Shown piece by piece: positions 50,121-58,612 of a DNA stretch of 64,000 nucleotides. The position numbers and the translations under genes are program-made. Position 1 is the stretch's first letter, and each line of letters starts with the position of its first letter. Below the pieces are notes generated by a model. It did no database searches, was not told the origin of the DNA, and was given only the letters and a program-made list of their open reading frames with translations. Source of the stretch: an uncultured Prevotellaceae bacterium (GTDB lineage: Bacteria; Bacteroidota; Bacteroidia; Bacteroidales; Bacteroidaceae); assembly GCA_902761605.1 (NCBI GenBank), contig CACWLC010000014.1, positions 1 to 64,000 of the forward strand, given 5' to 3'.

Positions 50121-51214
50121 TCAAGCAACTCAAGGCATTTACTATCAATCTTGTGGCGGGGGCAAATATAGCAACCGTCATTTTGATGTTATTGGCAGGC
50201 TACTCCGACAGGTTTAACCCTGCCGACTATCCCATGCTCTCCTGTCTGAGCCTGGCGTTCCCCGTATTCCTGATAGTCAACCTGCTGTTCCTGTTCTTCT
50301 GGCTCACGTTCAAATGGAACAAAGTCTGGATTCCCGTCTTAGGATATCTGCTTGCATATCTGCCAATAAGCCTGTATATGCCGCTCAACTTTCATCAGGA
50401 AGTGGCAGAAGGGTCTCTGAAGATCGTATCCTACAACGTATGCCAGTATGGAGGCAACTACAAATACGAGCAAGGCTTCGATACCGTCTACAACTACCTT
50501 AAGCGCCAGCAGGCAGATATCGTCTGTCTGCAGGAAGATGCCGACACCTGGCGGAGATTCGTGATGCACAGATATAAGAAGATTTACGAATACAACGACA
50601 CCACCATCTTCTGTAATACAGCCCAAAGCATGAACGGAGTTGGCATCCACACCAGATTCCCTATTCTCAAGAAAGAGCGAATTGCCTATAAATCAGAGGC
50701 TAACGGTTCGGTGGCCTACTATCTCAAACTTGACAATGGCGATACCCTCCTGGTAATCAATAATCACCTTGAAGGTACGCACCTCTCAAAAGAAGACCGT
50801 GTCAACTACAAACGTATGCTCAAGGGTAAGATGGAACGTGATACAGTCCGCGAGGAGTCAGCATTGCTATTCGGAAAACTTGCCAGTTCTGCTGCCAAGA
50901 GAGCTCCTCAGGCGGATGCCGTACATGAATATATCGAGAGTCATCGCCAATACCCCATCATTGTGTGTGGCGACTTCAACGAATCGCCCATCTCCTACTC
51001 TCGCAGAACCATCGCTCAGGGGCTTCATGACTGCTTTGAGGAGTCAGGAAAAGGCATCGGTTTGTCATATAATCAGAAAGGATTCTTCGTAAGGATTGAC
51101 CATGTTTTATGCTCAGACCACTTCGAGCCCCAGAAATGTGAAATCGACTCAGAAATGGACGCAAGTGACCATAATCCTGTGCTTTGTTGGGTCAAAATAA
51201 AGAGAAATCCTTAA
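50117..51214 (+). CDS. Endonuclease/exonuclease/phosphatase (EEP) family membrane protein
   Basis: A 365-residue protein with three membrane helices in the first 95 residues and then an EEP domain. The EEP domain shows KIVSYNVCQYGG, DIVCLQEDADTW, VCGDFNESPISYS and the final DHNPVLC with catalytic Asp-His. EEP domains cleave phosphodiesters or phosphomonoesters, for example of lipids or nucleic acids; the substrate here is unknown. Coupled translation with the rhomboid gene (ATGA overlap) is typical in Bacteroidota. Confidence 0.88.
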   Translation: MIKQLKAFTINLVAGANIATVILMLLAGYSDRFNPADYPMLSCLSLAFPVFLIVNLLFLFFWLTFKWNKVWIPVLGYLLAYLPISLYMPLNFHQEVAEGSLKIVSYNVCQYGGNYKYEQGFDTVYNYLKRQQADIVCLQEDADTWRRFVMHRYKKIYEYNDTTIFCNTAQSMNGVGIHTRFPILKKERIAYKSEANGSVAYYLKLDNGDTLLVINNHLEGTHLSKEDRVNYKRMLKGKMERDTVREESALLFGKLASSAAKRAPQADAVHEYIESHRQYPIIVCGDFNESPISYSRRTIAQGLHDCFEESGKGIGLSYNQKGFFVRIDHVLCSDHFEPQKCEIDSEMDASDHNPVLCWVKIKRNP

Positions 51215-51328
51215 AAAAAGTGCTTTTTTCAGCAAGAAATTTTCCCACGTGCAAAAAAAGTACTATATTTGCACGCTAAAATATGCGCGAACAGAATTAA
51301 ATAACAATAAATAACATCAAAAATTAAA

Positions 51329-54300
51329 ATGCAAAACAAAGGAATTGTAAAATTTATCGCAGTGCTTCTGGTTCTCGTGTGCTGCTTCTACCTTTCCTTC
51401 TCATTCATGACACGCCACTACGAAAGTAAGGCTGCCGCTATGGGTGAGGAGGCAGGTGCGGAGTACCTCGACTCAATCAACAACGAGAAGGTGTATATGG
51501 GCATCTATTCTCTGAAGCAGTGCCGTGAGATGGAGATTGGCCTGGGTCTTGACCTGAAAGGCGGTATGAACGTTATTCTTGAGGTTTCAGTACCTGATGT
51601 GGTTGACGTACTTGCTGACCACAAGACAGATGCTACTTACAAGAAGGCAATGGAACTGGCAAAGAAGGAAGAAGAGACCAGTCAGGATGATTTCATCTCT
51701 CTGTTCGTGAAGTATTGGAAACAAGAGGCTCAGGGCCGTCCCCTCGCTGCTATCTTTGCTACTCAGCAGATGAAGGGTAAGGTAAGCACCCAGAGCACCG
51801 ACGCCGAGGTAGAGCGTGCCATCCGTGATGAGGTGCAGTCGGCTGTCGACAACTCTTTCAACGTAGTTCGTAACCGTATCGACAAGTTCGGTGTTGTTCA
51901 GCCGAACATCCAGAAGCTCGAAGGTCAGGCTGGCCGTATCATGGTCGAGATGCCTGGTATCAAGGAGCCAGAGCGTGTACGTAAGCTCCTCCAGGGTTCT
52001 GCAAACCTCGAGTTCTGGGAGACATACAACTCTCAGGAGATCACTCCTCTCCTGGCTCAGCTCAACAGCCGTTATGCCGCTCAGGGCGGTGAGGTTGTCG
52101 ACACTGCAGTTGTAGAGCCTGTAGCAGAAGCTGCTGATACCGTAAAGGCCGATACAGCCAAGGCTGCCGCTGGCGACCTCGCTGCAAAGTTGGCTAAGAA
52201 GGACACTAAGGCTACCGACTCTAAGGCTATGGAGCTTGCAAAGAAGCAGAATCCTCTCTTCTCTGTATTCCAGCCCACACAGGGTAACACCCTCGCTGTA
52301 GTTGGTTATGCTAACGCTCGTGATACCGCTGAGGTCAACAAGATCATATTCTCAGAGCTCGCGGGCCGTATCTTCCCTGCAGAGCTGAAGCTCCGTTGGG
52401 GTGCTAAGCCAGAGAACTTCGGAGGCGAGACCAAGGGCGATATCTTCGAGCTCTATGCTCTGAAGATCACTGAGCCTTCAGGCCGTGCTCCACTGGAGGG
52501 TGACGTAATCACCAACGGTAAGGACGACTTCGATCAGATGGGTCACCCATGCGTATCTATGCAGATGAACTCTGACGGTGCTCGTCGTTGGAGCCAGATC
52601 ACAAAGCAGAACATTGGTAAGGCCGTAGCTATCGTGCTCGACGATGCCGTTTACTCTGCTCCACGTATCCTCACACAGATCGACGGAGGTAACTCTCAGA
52701 TCACCGGTAACTTCACCATCGAGGATACAAAGGACCTTGCAAACACTCTGAATTCAGGTAAGATGCCTGCTCCTACACGTATCGTTCAGGAGGAGGTTGT
52801 AGGACCATCACTCGGTGCTCAGTCAATCCAGCAGGGTATCATGTCATTCATCGTTGCCTTCGTACTGCTGATGATTTACATGATTATGCTTTACGGCTTT
52901 ATCCCTGGTATTCTCTCAGATATCGCTCTGCTGTTCAACCTGTTCTTCACACTGGGTATCCTCACATCGTTCCAGGCTGCCCTGACAATGCCTGGTATCG
53001 CCGGTATCGTACTGACACTGGGTACTGCTGTGGATGCTAACGTGCTTATCTACGAGCGTATCAAGGAGGAGCTGAAGAAGGGGCTCAGCGTTAAGGAGGC
53101 TCTCAACAAGGGTTACTCTAACGCTTTCAGCGCTATCTTTGACTCTAACTTCACATCTCTTATCACTGGTGTGATCCTGCTTTACTTCGGTACAGGTCCT
53201 GTAAAGGGATTTGCTACAACATGGATCGTAGGTATCCTCGTTTCATTCTTCACCGCTGTGTTCATGACCCGTCTGGTTTACGACCACATGCTGAAGAAGG
53301 ATAAGTGGACCAACCTCACCTTCGTTACAGGCTACTCAAAGAACCTGATGCAGAATGCGAAGTACAACTTCATGGGTATGTACAAGAAGACCTACACTCT
53401 GTGGGGTGCACTTGCACTTATCTGCGTTATCTCATTCGCTGTTCGTGGTCTGAGCCAGAGCATCGACTTCACCGGTGGTCGTAACTACGTTGTTACTCTC
53501 GACAAGGAGACACCTGTTGAGACTGTCCGTCAGGCCATGGCTGGTGCATTCATCAACACCATGGGTGAGAATCAGGGTCAGGAAGCTAACACATCAGTTA
53601 TCGCTCTAGGTGCTGACGGTAAGACCGTACGTATCTCTACCAACTGGGATATCGAGTCAAACAATCCTGATGTTGACGACCAGGCAGAGACAATCCTCTT
53701 CAACACTCTGAAGAAGGCTGGTCTTGTTAGCCAGGCAGATGTTGATGCCTTCAAGAACCCAGACGTTCGTGAGGGTGGTTCTATCATCAGTTCTGCCAAG
53801 GTAGGTCCTTCAGTGGCTAAGGATATCACTTACGGTGCTATCATCAGTGTTATCATCGCCCTGATCGGTATCTTCCTCTATATCCTGCTCCGCTTCCGTA
53901 ACCTCGCATTCTCTGTAGGTGCCGTTGTAGCTCTTGCTCTCGACGCTCTGCTCGTAATCGGTGTTTACTCTATCTGTTGGGGCTGGGTACCAATGTCACT
54001 CGAGATCGACCAGGTATTCATCGGTGCTATCCTTACTGTGATCGGTTACTCTATCAACGATAAGGTGGTAGTATTCGACCGTATCCGTGAGAACATCGGT
54101 CTGTATGGCAAGCGTGACCGCCAGCAGCTGTTCAATGATTCACTGAACCAGACACTGGCTCGTACCATCAACACCTCTGTAACGACTCTGATCGTGCTGT
54201 TGGCTATCTTCATCCTCGGTGGTGATAGCATCCGCTCGTTCTCATTCGCAATGATCCTGGGTGTTGTATTCGGTACACTCTCTTCAATCTTCATCGCTGC

Positions 54301-54358
54301 TCCTACAGCTTACCTTACCATGGGTCGCACCATCAAGGATGAGGAAGAGAATAAATAA
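51329..54358 (+). CDS. secDF: Fused protein translocase SecDF
   Basis: Uses the proton gradient to pull secreted proteins through SecYEG on the periplasmic side. The 1009-residue protein fuses SecD (about 1-670) and SecF (about 680-1009), the normal form in Bacteroidota. SecD motifs LGLDLKGGMNVILEV and GTAVDANVLIYERIKEEL are present. SecF motifs SIDFTGGRNYVV and IGYSINDKVVVFDRIREN follow. An Ala/Lys/Asp-rich linker lies around 250-310. The gene has the promoter box TATATTTG (51264-51271). Confidence 0.95.
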   Translation: MQNKGIVKFIAVLLVLVCCFYLSFSFMTRHYESKAAAMGEEAGAEYLDSINNEKVYMGIYSLKQCREMEIGLGLDLKGGMNVILEVSVPDVVDVLADHKTDATYKKAMELAKKEEETSQDDFISLFVKYWKQEAQGRPLAAIFATQQMKGKVSTQSTDAEVERAIRDEVQSAVDNSFNVVRNRIDKFGVVQPNIQKLEGQAGRIMVEMPGIKEPERVRKLLQGSANLEFWETYNSQEITPLLAQLNSRYAAQGGEVVDTAVVEPVAEAADTVKADTAKAAAGDLAAKLAKKDTKATDSKAMELAKKQNPLFSVFQPTQGNTLAVVGYANARDTAEVNKIIFSELAGRIFPAELKLRWGAKPENFGGETKGDIFELYALKITEPSGRAPLEGDVITNGKDDFDQMGHPCVSMQMNSDGARRWSQITKQNIGKAVAIVLDDAVYSAPRILTQIDGGNSQITGNFTIEDTKDLANTLNSGKMPAPTRIVQEEVVGPSLGAQSIQQGIMSFIVAFVLLMIYMIMLYGFIPGILSDIALLFNLFFTLGILTSFQAALTMPGIAGIVLTLGTAVDANVLIYERIKEELKKGLSVKEALNKGYSNAFSAIFDSNFTSLITGVILLYFGTGPVKGFATTWIVGILVSFFTAVFMTRLVYDHMLKKDKWTNLTFVTGYSKNLMQNAKYNFMGMYKKTYTLWGALALICVISFAVRGLSQSIDFTGGRNYVVTLDKETPVETVRQAMAGAFINTMGENQGQEANTSVIALGADGKTVRISTNWDIESNNPDVDDQAETILFNTLKKAGLVSQADVDAFKNPDVREGGSIISSAKVGPSVAKDITYGAIISVIIALIGIFLYILLRFRNLAFSVGAVVALALDALLVIGVYSICWGWVPMSLEIDQVFIGAILTVIGYSINDKVVVFDRIRENIGLYGKRDRQQLFNDSLNQTLARTINTSVTTLIVLLAIFILGGDSIRSFSFAMILGVVFGTLSSIFIAAPTAYLTMGRTIKDEEENK

Positions 54359-54381
54359 TAAGATAGTTACATATCCACAAT

Positions 54382-54419
54382 AAAAATATCGCGGCTCACC
54401 ATGAGTCGCGATATTTTTT
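54382..54419. terminator. Bidirectional terminator after secDF
   Basis: AAAAATATCGCG-CTC pairs with GAG-CGCGATATTTTT; T-runs on both strands. It serves secDF and the convergent GH5 gene. Confidence 0.9.
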
Positions 54420-54433
54420 ATCTTTCTTTATTA

Positions 54434-55666
54434 TTAATAAGGATACTTTGCTGCAGCGATACCTTTCTTGATTCCATCCATCATAAACCAGTTATTCACT
54501 TTCAATGTCTCGCGATTGAAAAGTGTCATATTCGGATATCCGGCAGTATAGTTAATATCCCAGAAGAAGGGGATACAACCATTTGAAACAGAGAACTCAG
54601 CAACAGCCTTATACCATGCCTTTATAGAAGCATTGTGCGCCTCATCGTTAGCAAATCTGTAATCTGCACCACATTCGCCAATGATTACAGGATAGCCCTT
54701 ATCTGCGAAAAGGCTCTTCATCTTACCCAAAAGGTCCTTCATCTCCTCTTCACCGGGTTTACCATTCCACCTATAATAACGCGTAGCATCTCGTGTGTCA
54801 TTACCCTGTCCCCAATAGTACATCGCCTTACCCCAGGACTCATCCTTAGTCAGACCACAAAACAGCCATGGCGTATAATAGTGAACTTCAACCATTAAGG
54901 CATCTTTTGCAGTATCCTTAAGGCGACCAAGGCTGTAGTTGTTTGATTCCTTACAAGTCTGGGCAATGTCTGTAAACGGGCCTTGAACCACAAGGATACG
55001 ATTTGAATTGTTGCCACCCGTTGCGCGCACTGCATCTATAAACACCTGCTCATATTTCAAGAGAGCCGACGTCATCTCGGCATTAAACTCTCCACCATTC
55101 ATTCCCGGCTCATTCAGTCCTGCAAAAAGCAGATGTGCGTCATAATCACGGAATGTCGTAGCTATCTGAGTCCATATCTTATGCAATTGCTCAGATTTCT
55201 TGGCAACAGTAGCATCGCTGATGTCACCGAAGGAGTTCTCCAGCCAACCGCCATCCCAATGATCATTGAGTATCACATATAGCCCATCATTGATACAATA
55301 GTCTACTATCTCCTTTACTCGCTCCATCCACGCAGGATCAATCTTCAACTCGCTCTCATCAGTAATATGACCCATAACCCATGCTGTAGGAATACGAACC
55401 GACTTAAAACCCAGTGATTTTATACCATCGATAACGGCCTTAGTCGTTCTTGTCCCCTGCCAGCTGGTCTCTGTACCTACTCCTGCATTCTTATACAAAA
55501 AGGCATTATCGCCACCCTCCATTGTATTTCCGAGGTTCCACCCTGGATACATCTGCTTCGCAATATCCCTGGATTTTACTGATATACTACTCTGCTGACA
55601 AACAGCAAATGAAGGATTGAGCACAAAGGTCGCCAATAATAATAGTTGTTTTAACTTAGATCTCAT
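54434..55666 (-). CDS. Glycoside hydrolase family 5 (endoglucanase/beta-glycanase)
   Basis: A 410-residue secreted enzyme: signal peptide about 1-24 (LLLLATFVLNPSFAVCQ), then a single GH5 barrel beginning MYPGWNLGNTMEGG. The acid/base Glu186 is in FAGLNEPG and the nucleophile Glu331 in IIGECGAD; His262 in VHYYTPW is a usual GH5 substrate contact. It lacks the C-terminal sorting-like tail seen in the other two glycanases here. Probable substrate is beta-1,4-glucan, xyloglucan or mannan. A TAACTTTG box (55698-55705) precedes it. Confidence 0.9.
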   Translation of the reverse strand: MRSKLKQLLLLATFVLNPSFAVCQQSSISVKSRDIAKQMYPGWNLGNTMEGGDNAFLYKNAGVGTETSWQGTRTTKAVIDGIKSLGFKSVRIPTAWVMGHITDESELKIDPAWMERVKEIVDYCINDGLYVILNDHWDGGWLENSFGDISDATVAKKSEQLHKIWTQIATTFRDYDAHLLFAGLNEPGMNGGEFNAEMTSALLKYEQVFIDAVRATGGNNSNRILVVQGPFTDIAQTCKESNNYSLGRLKDTAKDALMVEVHYYTPWLFCGLTKDESWGKAMYYWGQGNDTRDATRYYRWNGKPGEEEMKDLLGKMKSLFADKGYPVIIGECGADYRFANDEAHNASIKAWYKAVAEFSVSNGCIPFFWDINYTAGYPNMTLFNRETLKVNNWFMMDGIKKGIAAAKYPY

Positions 55667-55740
55667 AATAATATTTTTAAAATATAAATTTTCATCGCAA
55701 AGTTAATCATTTTATTTCAATTAAATACAATAATAGTAGA

Positions 55741-56574
55741 TTACTTTGCGTCTTTCAATGACTTTTTGTCTTCTTTTGCTAACCTTCTTTCTACCTTCTT
55801 TACATCTTCATCAGCAGGAAGCTCCTCAGGAACAATACCTCTTTCAAGCATAATTTTTCGAACTGCAGTGTTGTTTTCAATATGCTCTTCAGATATAGGA
55901 TCAACACCGTACAAGTCTTTTGTTTGTACATTCACGTTTGTCATTTCAGCTGCAAAGTCCTTGGCCTTGATATTTACAGTAGGAAGAAAATCTGCAACTG
56001 GGCGTTTCTCTGGAATACCAAGCTTCTTCTTGAGTTCGCTAGTGCTTAATCTGAACAATGCCTGATCTCCTTTTGAGCGAATAACCGCAAAGCCCCTGCT
56101 GTCAACGCCTCTTTCATAAAGAATACCCGACATCTTCTTCTCTGTTTCTTGTAGCTTAGCACGAGCTTTTACACGCTCACGTTCATAAATCCTTTGTTCG
56201 ATTATTTCCGCCTTACGTGTTTGGACGGCAAAATAAGTCTGAGCAAAGGCTACTTGTTCTTTTTTCGGGTCTCCATTTTGCGCAATTAGGTAACATGCGT
56301 AACGGGTCAGACTGTAGTCAACTATCTGTCTATCAGCGCGGCTACCAACTTCGACCATTTTCCCGACGTCGGGAAAATGGTCTTCAATGCTCTGCCCGGC
56401 ATTTTTACAAGAATCCTTTGCTTTTTCAATAACTTTTGTAAAGTTATCCCACTTACTGTAGCCGAGTAAAACCTGTAAATCTCTCGCACTCCAACATTCT
56501 ACACCCTCAATGTGCATAGCTGCCTCTTCGAAACTGCTATACATCTTTTTGATAATTTCTTTTTTCATAGTCAT
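55741..56574 (-). CDS. dinD: DNA damage-inducible protein D (DinD)
   Basis: A 277-residue soluble protein. The N-terminal half (about 15-130) is Bro-N/DinD-like: CWSARDLQVLLGYSKWDNF, DHFPDVGKMVEVGSRADRQI, YSLTRYACYLIAQNG. The C-terminal half has DFAAEMTNVNVQTKDL typical of DinD. E. coli DinD is LexA-controlled and inhibits RecA filaments. The promoter box at 56602-56609 excludes the start at 56604; ATG 56574 or 56568 is used. The gene contains a perfect 30-bp palindrome. It separates two GH5 genes and looks like an acquired gene. Confidence 0.88.
   Translation of the reverse strand: MTMKKEIIKKMYSSFEEAAMHIEGVECWSARDLQVLLGYSKWDNFTKVIEKAKDSCKNAGQSIEDHFPDVGKMVEVGSRADRQIVDYSLTRYACYLIAQNGDPKKEQVAFAQTYFAVQTRKAEIIEQRIYERERVKARAKLQETEKKMSGILYERGVDSRGFAVIRSKGDQALFRLSTSELKKKLGIPEKRPVADFLPTVNIKAKDFAAEMTNVNVQTKDLYGVDPISEEHIENNTAVRKIMLERGIVPEELPADEDVKKVERRLAKEDKKSLKDAK
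56353..56382. repeat. Perfect 30-bp palindrome inside dinD
   Basis: GACCATTTTCCCGAC (56353-56367) is followed directly by its exact reverse complement GTCGGGAAAATGGTC (56368-56382), with no spacer. It encodes DHFPDVGKMV, a conserved-looking stretch of DinD. Confidence 0.95.
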
Positions 56575-56601
56575 AGTACTACATTTATTGATTTCACTCT
56601 G

Positions 56602-56633
56602 CAAAGGTAAGCATTATTTCTTAAAACTCCAAA
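56602..56633 (-). promoter_or_regulatory. dinD promoter
   Basis: Minus strand TTTG (56630-56633), 20 bases, TACCTTTG (56602-56609). No LexA-type box was recognised beside it. Confidence 0.82.
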
Positions 56634-56699
56634 TATTTCACCGGATATTTACGAAAGGTATTATAGATTTGCTTTTTCAATTAATACACCTATAAAACT

Positions 56700-56733
56700 A
56701 TCGCGGCTTATACGGGCCGCGATTGTATTTTTG
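56700..56733 (+). terminator. Orphan hairpin upstream of the second GH5 gene
   Basis: ATCGCGGC, loop TTATACGG, GCCGCGAT (56700-56723) with a short interrupted T-run. No rightward gene precedes it. The left arm matches the secDF terminator arm (ATCGCGGCT at 54388). Confidence 0.6.
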
Positions 56734-56825
56734 TATAACTCACGACGAAAAGTGTTAAATAATGGATATTATTAGCTAAAAAGGAAAATAATTTGTATCT
56801 TTGCGGAGCTAAAACAAGAATGATT

Positions 56826-58547
56826 ATGAGTAAGAAATTCCTTTTTTTAATATGTACGTTATTCGTTTGCGGAATGCAAGCGATGGCAAAGGATTTTGAG
56901 AATGCTACAACAGCAGTAAAAAACATGGGAGTAGGTTGGAATCTGGGTAACACCCTCGATGCCAATGATGCCACGAAGACATGGACTACAACGGACCAAC
57001 ACGAAACCTGTTGGGGGCAACCCGTTACAAAACCAGAACTTCTAAAGATGATGAAAGAAGCTGGTTTCGGAGCGATAAGAGTTCCTGTAACTTGGTATCA
57101 GGAAATGGATGCCAATGGCAAAGTTAATGAAGCCTGGATGAAACGTGTAAAGGAAGTTGTTGACTATGTTATCAATAACGGCATGTACTGCATACTTAAC
57201 GTGCATCACGACACTGGAGCCGATGGCGGTTCTTTCAAGTCGTGGATCAAAGCTTCTACAGACAATTACAATTCCAACAAGGATAAATACGAATATCTTT
57301 GGAAACAAATAGCCGAGACTTTCAAGAACTACGACCAGCATCTGCTTTTCGAAGCCTACAACGAGATGCTTGACCCTTATAATTCCTGGTGTTTCGCATC
57401 TTTTGCTACTTCGGATAAGTATGATGCCCAAGTTGCTGCTTCAGCCTATGAAGGCATCAACAGCTATGCACAGAGCTTTGTGAATACCGTTCGAGGAACT
57501 GGTGGCAACAATGCTAAGCGCAATTTGGTGGTAAATACTTATGGATGCTGCAGTGGCGGTGGTACATGGAATAGCCATCTTAAAGATCCTCTTAAAGAGA
57601 TGAAACTCCCAACCGATGCAGCCGGCGAGGGTCATATAATTTTTCAGGTTCATGCTTATCCTTCTATAGTCAATACCAGTAATGGTAAAATCACAGGCAA
57701 TCGTACAATCGACAGTATACAGAGTGAAATCGATGACATGATCAATGCTTGGAAAGAACATCTCGTTAGCAAGGGGGCTCCCGTCATCCTTGGCGAATGG
57801 GGTACTAGCAACGTGGATGGCGAAGTAACAGATTACGATGCTCGTCGCGACTTGATGTTCCAGTTCTGTGAGTATTTTGTAAAGCAGTGCAAGGCCAACG
57901 ATATTGCAACATTCTACTGGATGGGGCTTACCGATGGCATGGCCCGTTTCTTCCCTGCCTTCTCACAACCAGATCTTGCAAAGACATTACTTCAGGCCTA
58001 TCATGGAACCGATTTCAATCCTGTACTACCAGATGCTCAAAAATATAGCATATCGTGTACGGTCGACTTTACGAATCAATGGGGAGAGTTATACCTTTAT
58101 AACGGCAGTAGTTTCACGTCAGCAGACTATAGCAGCATCGTCTTAGAACTTGAAGAAGCTCCATCTTCCGGATCAGTTCAGTTTAAGGTATATTGCTCCA
58201 AATACTCCAATGGTTATTCAAGAGATATAACTGCAGCTGAAAGCACATTGCCTTTTGCAGCAACTATGGGTACCATCAAATCCATTACTTTACAGTGCAA
58301 ACAGAATAGCGCGCGTGTAAAAGTAAAAAGCGTAAAACTCAAAAAGAAAAATGGCGAGGTGCTCCTTTGTAATCCCAGTGTGGCCTGGAACTGCACTATG
58401 AGCGATATTACTGTCACTACAGGCATAAATAGTGTAAAGTCGGATGTACCATCAGATAGTAGGATCTACGACCTTATGGGGCGACAAATTTCAACCCCCA
58501 CTAAGGGAATCTATATTAGGAATGGAAAGAAGTATATTGTGAAATAA
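56826..58547 (+). CDS. Glycoside hydrolase family 5 with C-terminal beta domain and sorting-like tail
   Basis: A 573-residue secreted enzyme with signal peptide (FLFLICTLFVCGMQAMA). The GH5 barrel (about 25-395) has GVGWNLGNTLDAND, acid/base Glu180 in FEAYNEM and nucleophile Glu324 in ILGEWGT. A carbohydrate-binding-like beta domain (about 405-535) follows. The last 30 residues (YDLMGRQISTPTKGIYIRNG) resemble the C-terminal tails of Bacteroidota secreted proteins. The TATCTTTG box at 56796-56803 sits close to the start; ATG 56826 (or 56820) is used. Confidence 0.9.
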   Translation: MSKKFLFLICTLFVCGMQAMAKDFENATTAVKNMGVGWNLGNTLDANDATKTWTTTDQHETCWGQPVTKPELLKMMKEAGFGAIRVPVTWYQEMDANGKVNEAWMKRVKEVVDYVINNGMYCILNVHHDTGADGGSFKSWIKASTDNYNSNKDKYEYLWKQIAETFKNYDQHLLFEAYNEMLDPYNSWCFASFATSDKYDAQVAASAYEGINSYAQSFVNTVRGTGGNNAKRNLVVNTYGCCSGGGTWNSHLKDPLKEMKLPTDAAGEGHIIFQVHAYPSIVNTSNGKITGNRTIDSIQSEIDDMINAWKEHLVSKGAPVILGEWGTSNVDGEVTDYDARRDLMFQFCEYFVKQCKANDIATFYWMGLTDGMARFFPAFSQPDLAKTLLQAYHGTDFNPVLPDAQKYSISCTVDFTNQWGELYLYNGSSFTSADYSSIVLELEEAPSSGSVQFKVYCSKYSNGYSRDITAAESTLPFAATMGTIKSITLQCKQNSARVKVKSVKLKKKNGEVLLCNPSVAWNCTMSDITVTTGINSVKSDVPSDSRIYDLMGRQISTPTKGIYIRNGKKYIVK

Positions 58548-58554
58548 TATATAA

Positions 58555-58587
58555 AGAATCACGGGGAAGTCCTCGTGATTCTTTTTC
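58555..58587. terminator. Bidirectional terminator between GH5 and GH26
   Basis: AGAATCACG-GGA pairs with TCC-CGTGATTCT around a short loop, followed by T residues; the genes converge here. Confidence 0.85.
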
Positions 58588-58612
58588 TTTATTACCATTA
58601 TTTGCAAAAGCC

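Noticed and set aside
55741..56574. DinD as part of a prophage
   Set aside because: No phage structural, integrase or lysis genes are nearby; a single acquired gene is the simpler reading.
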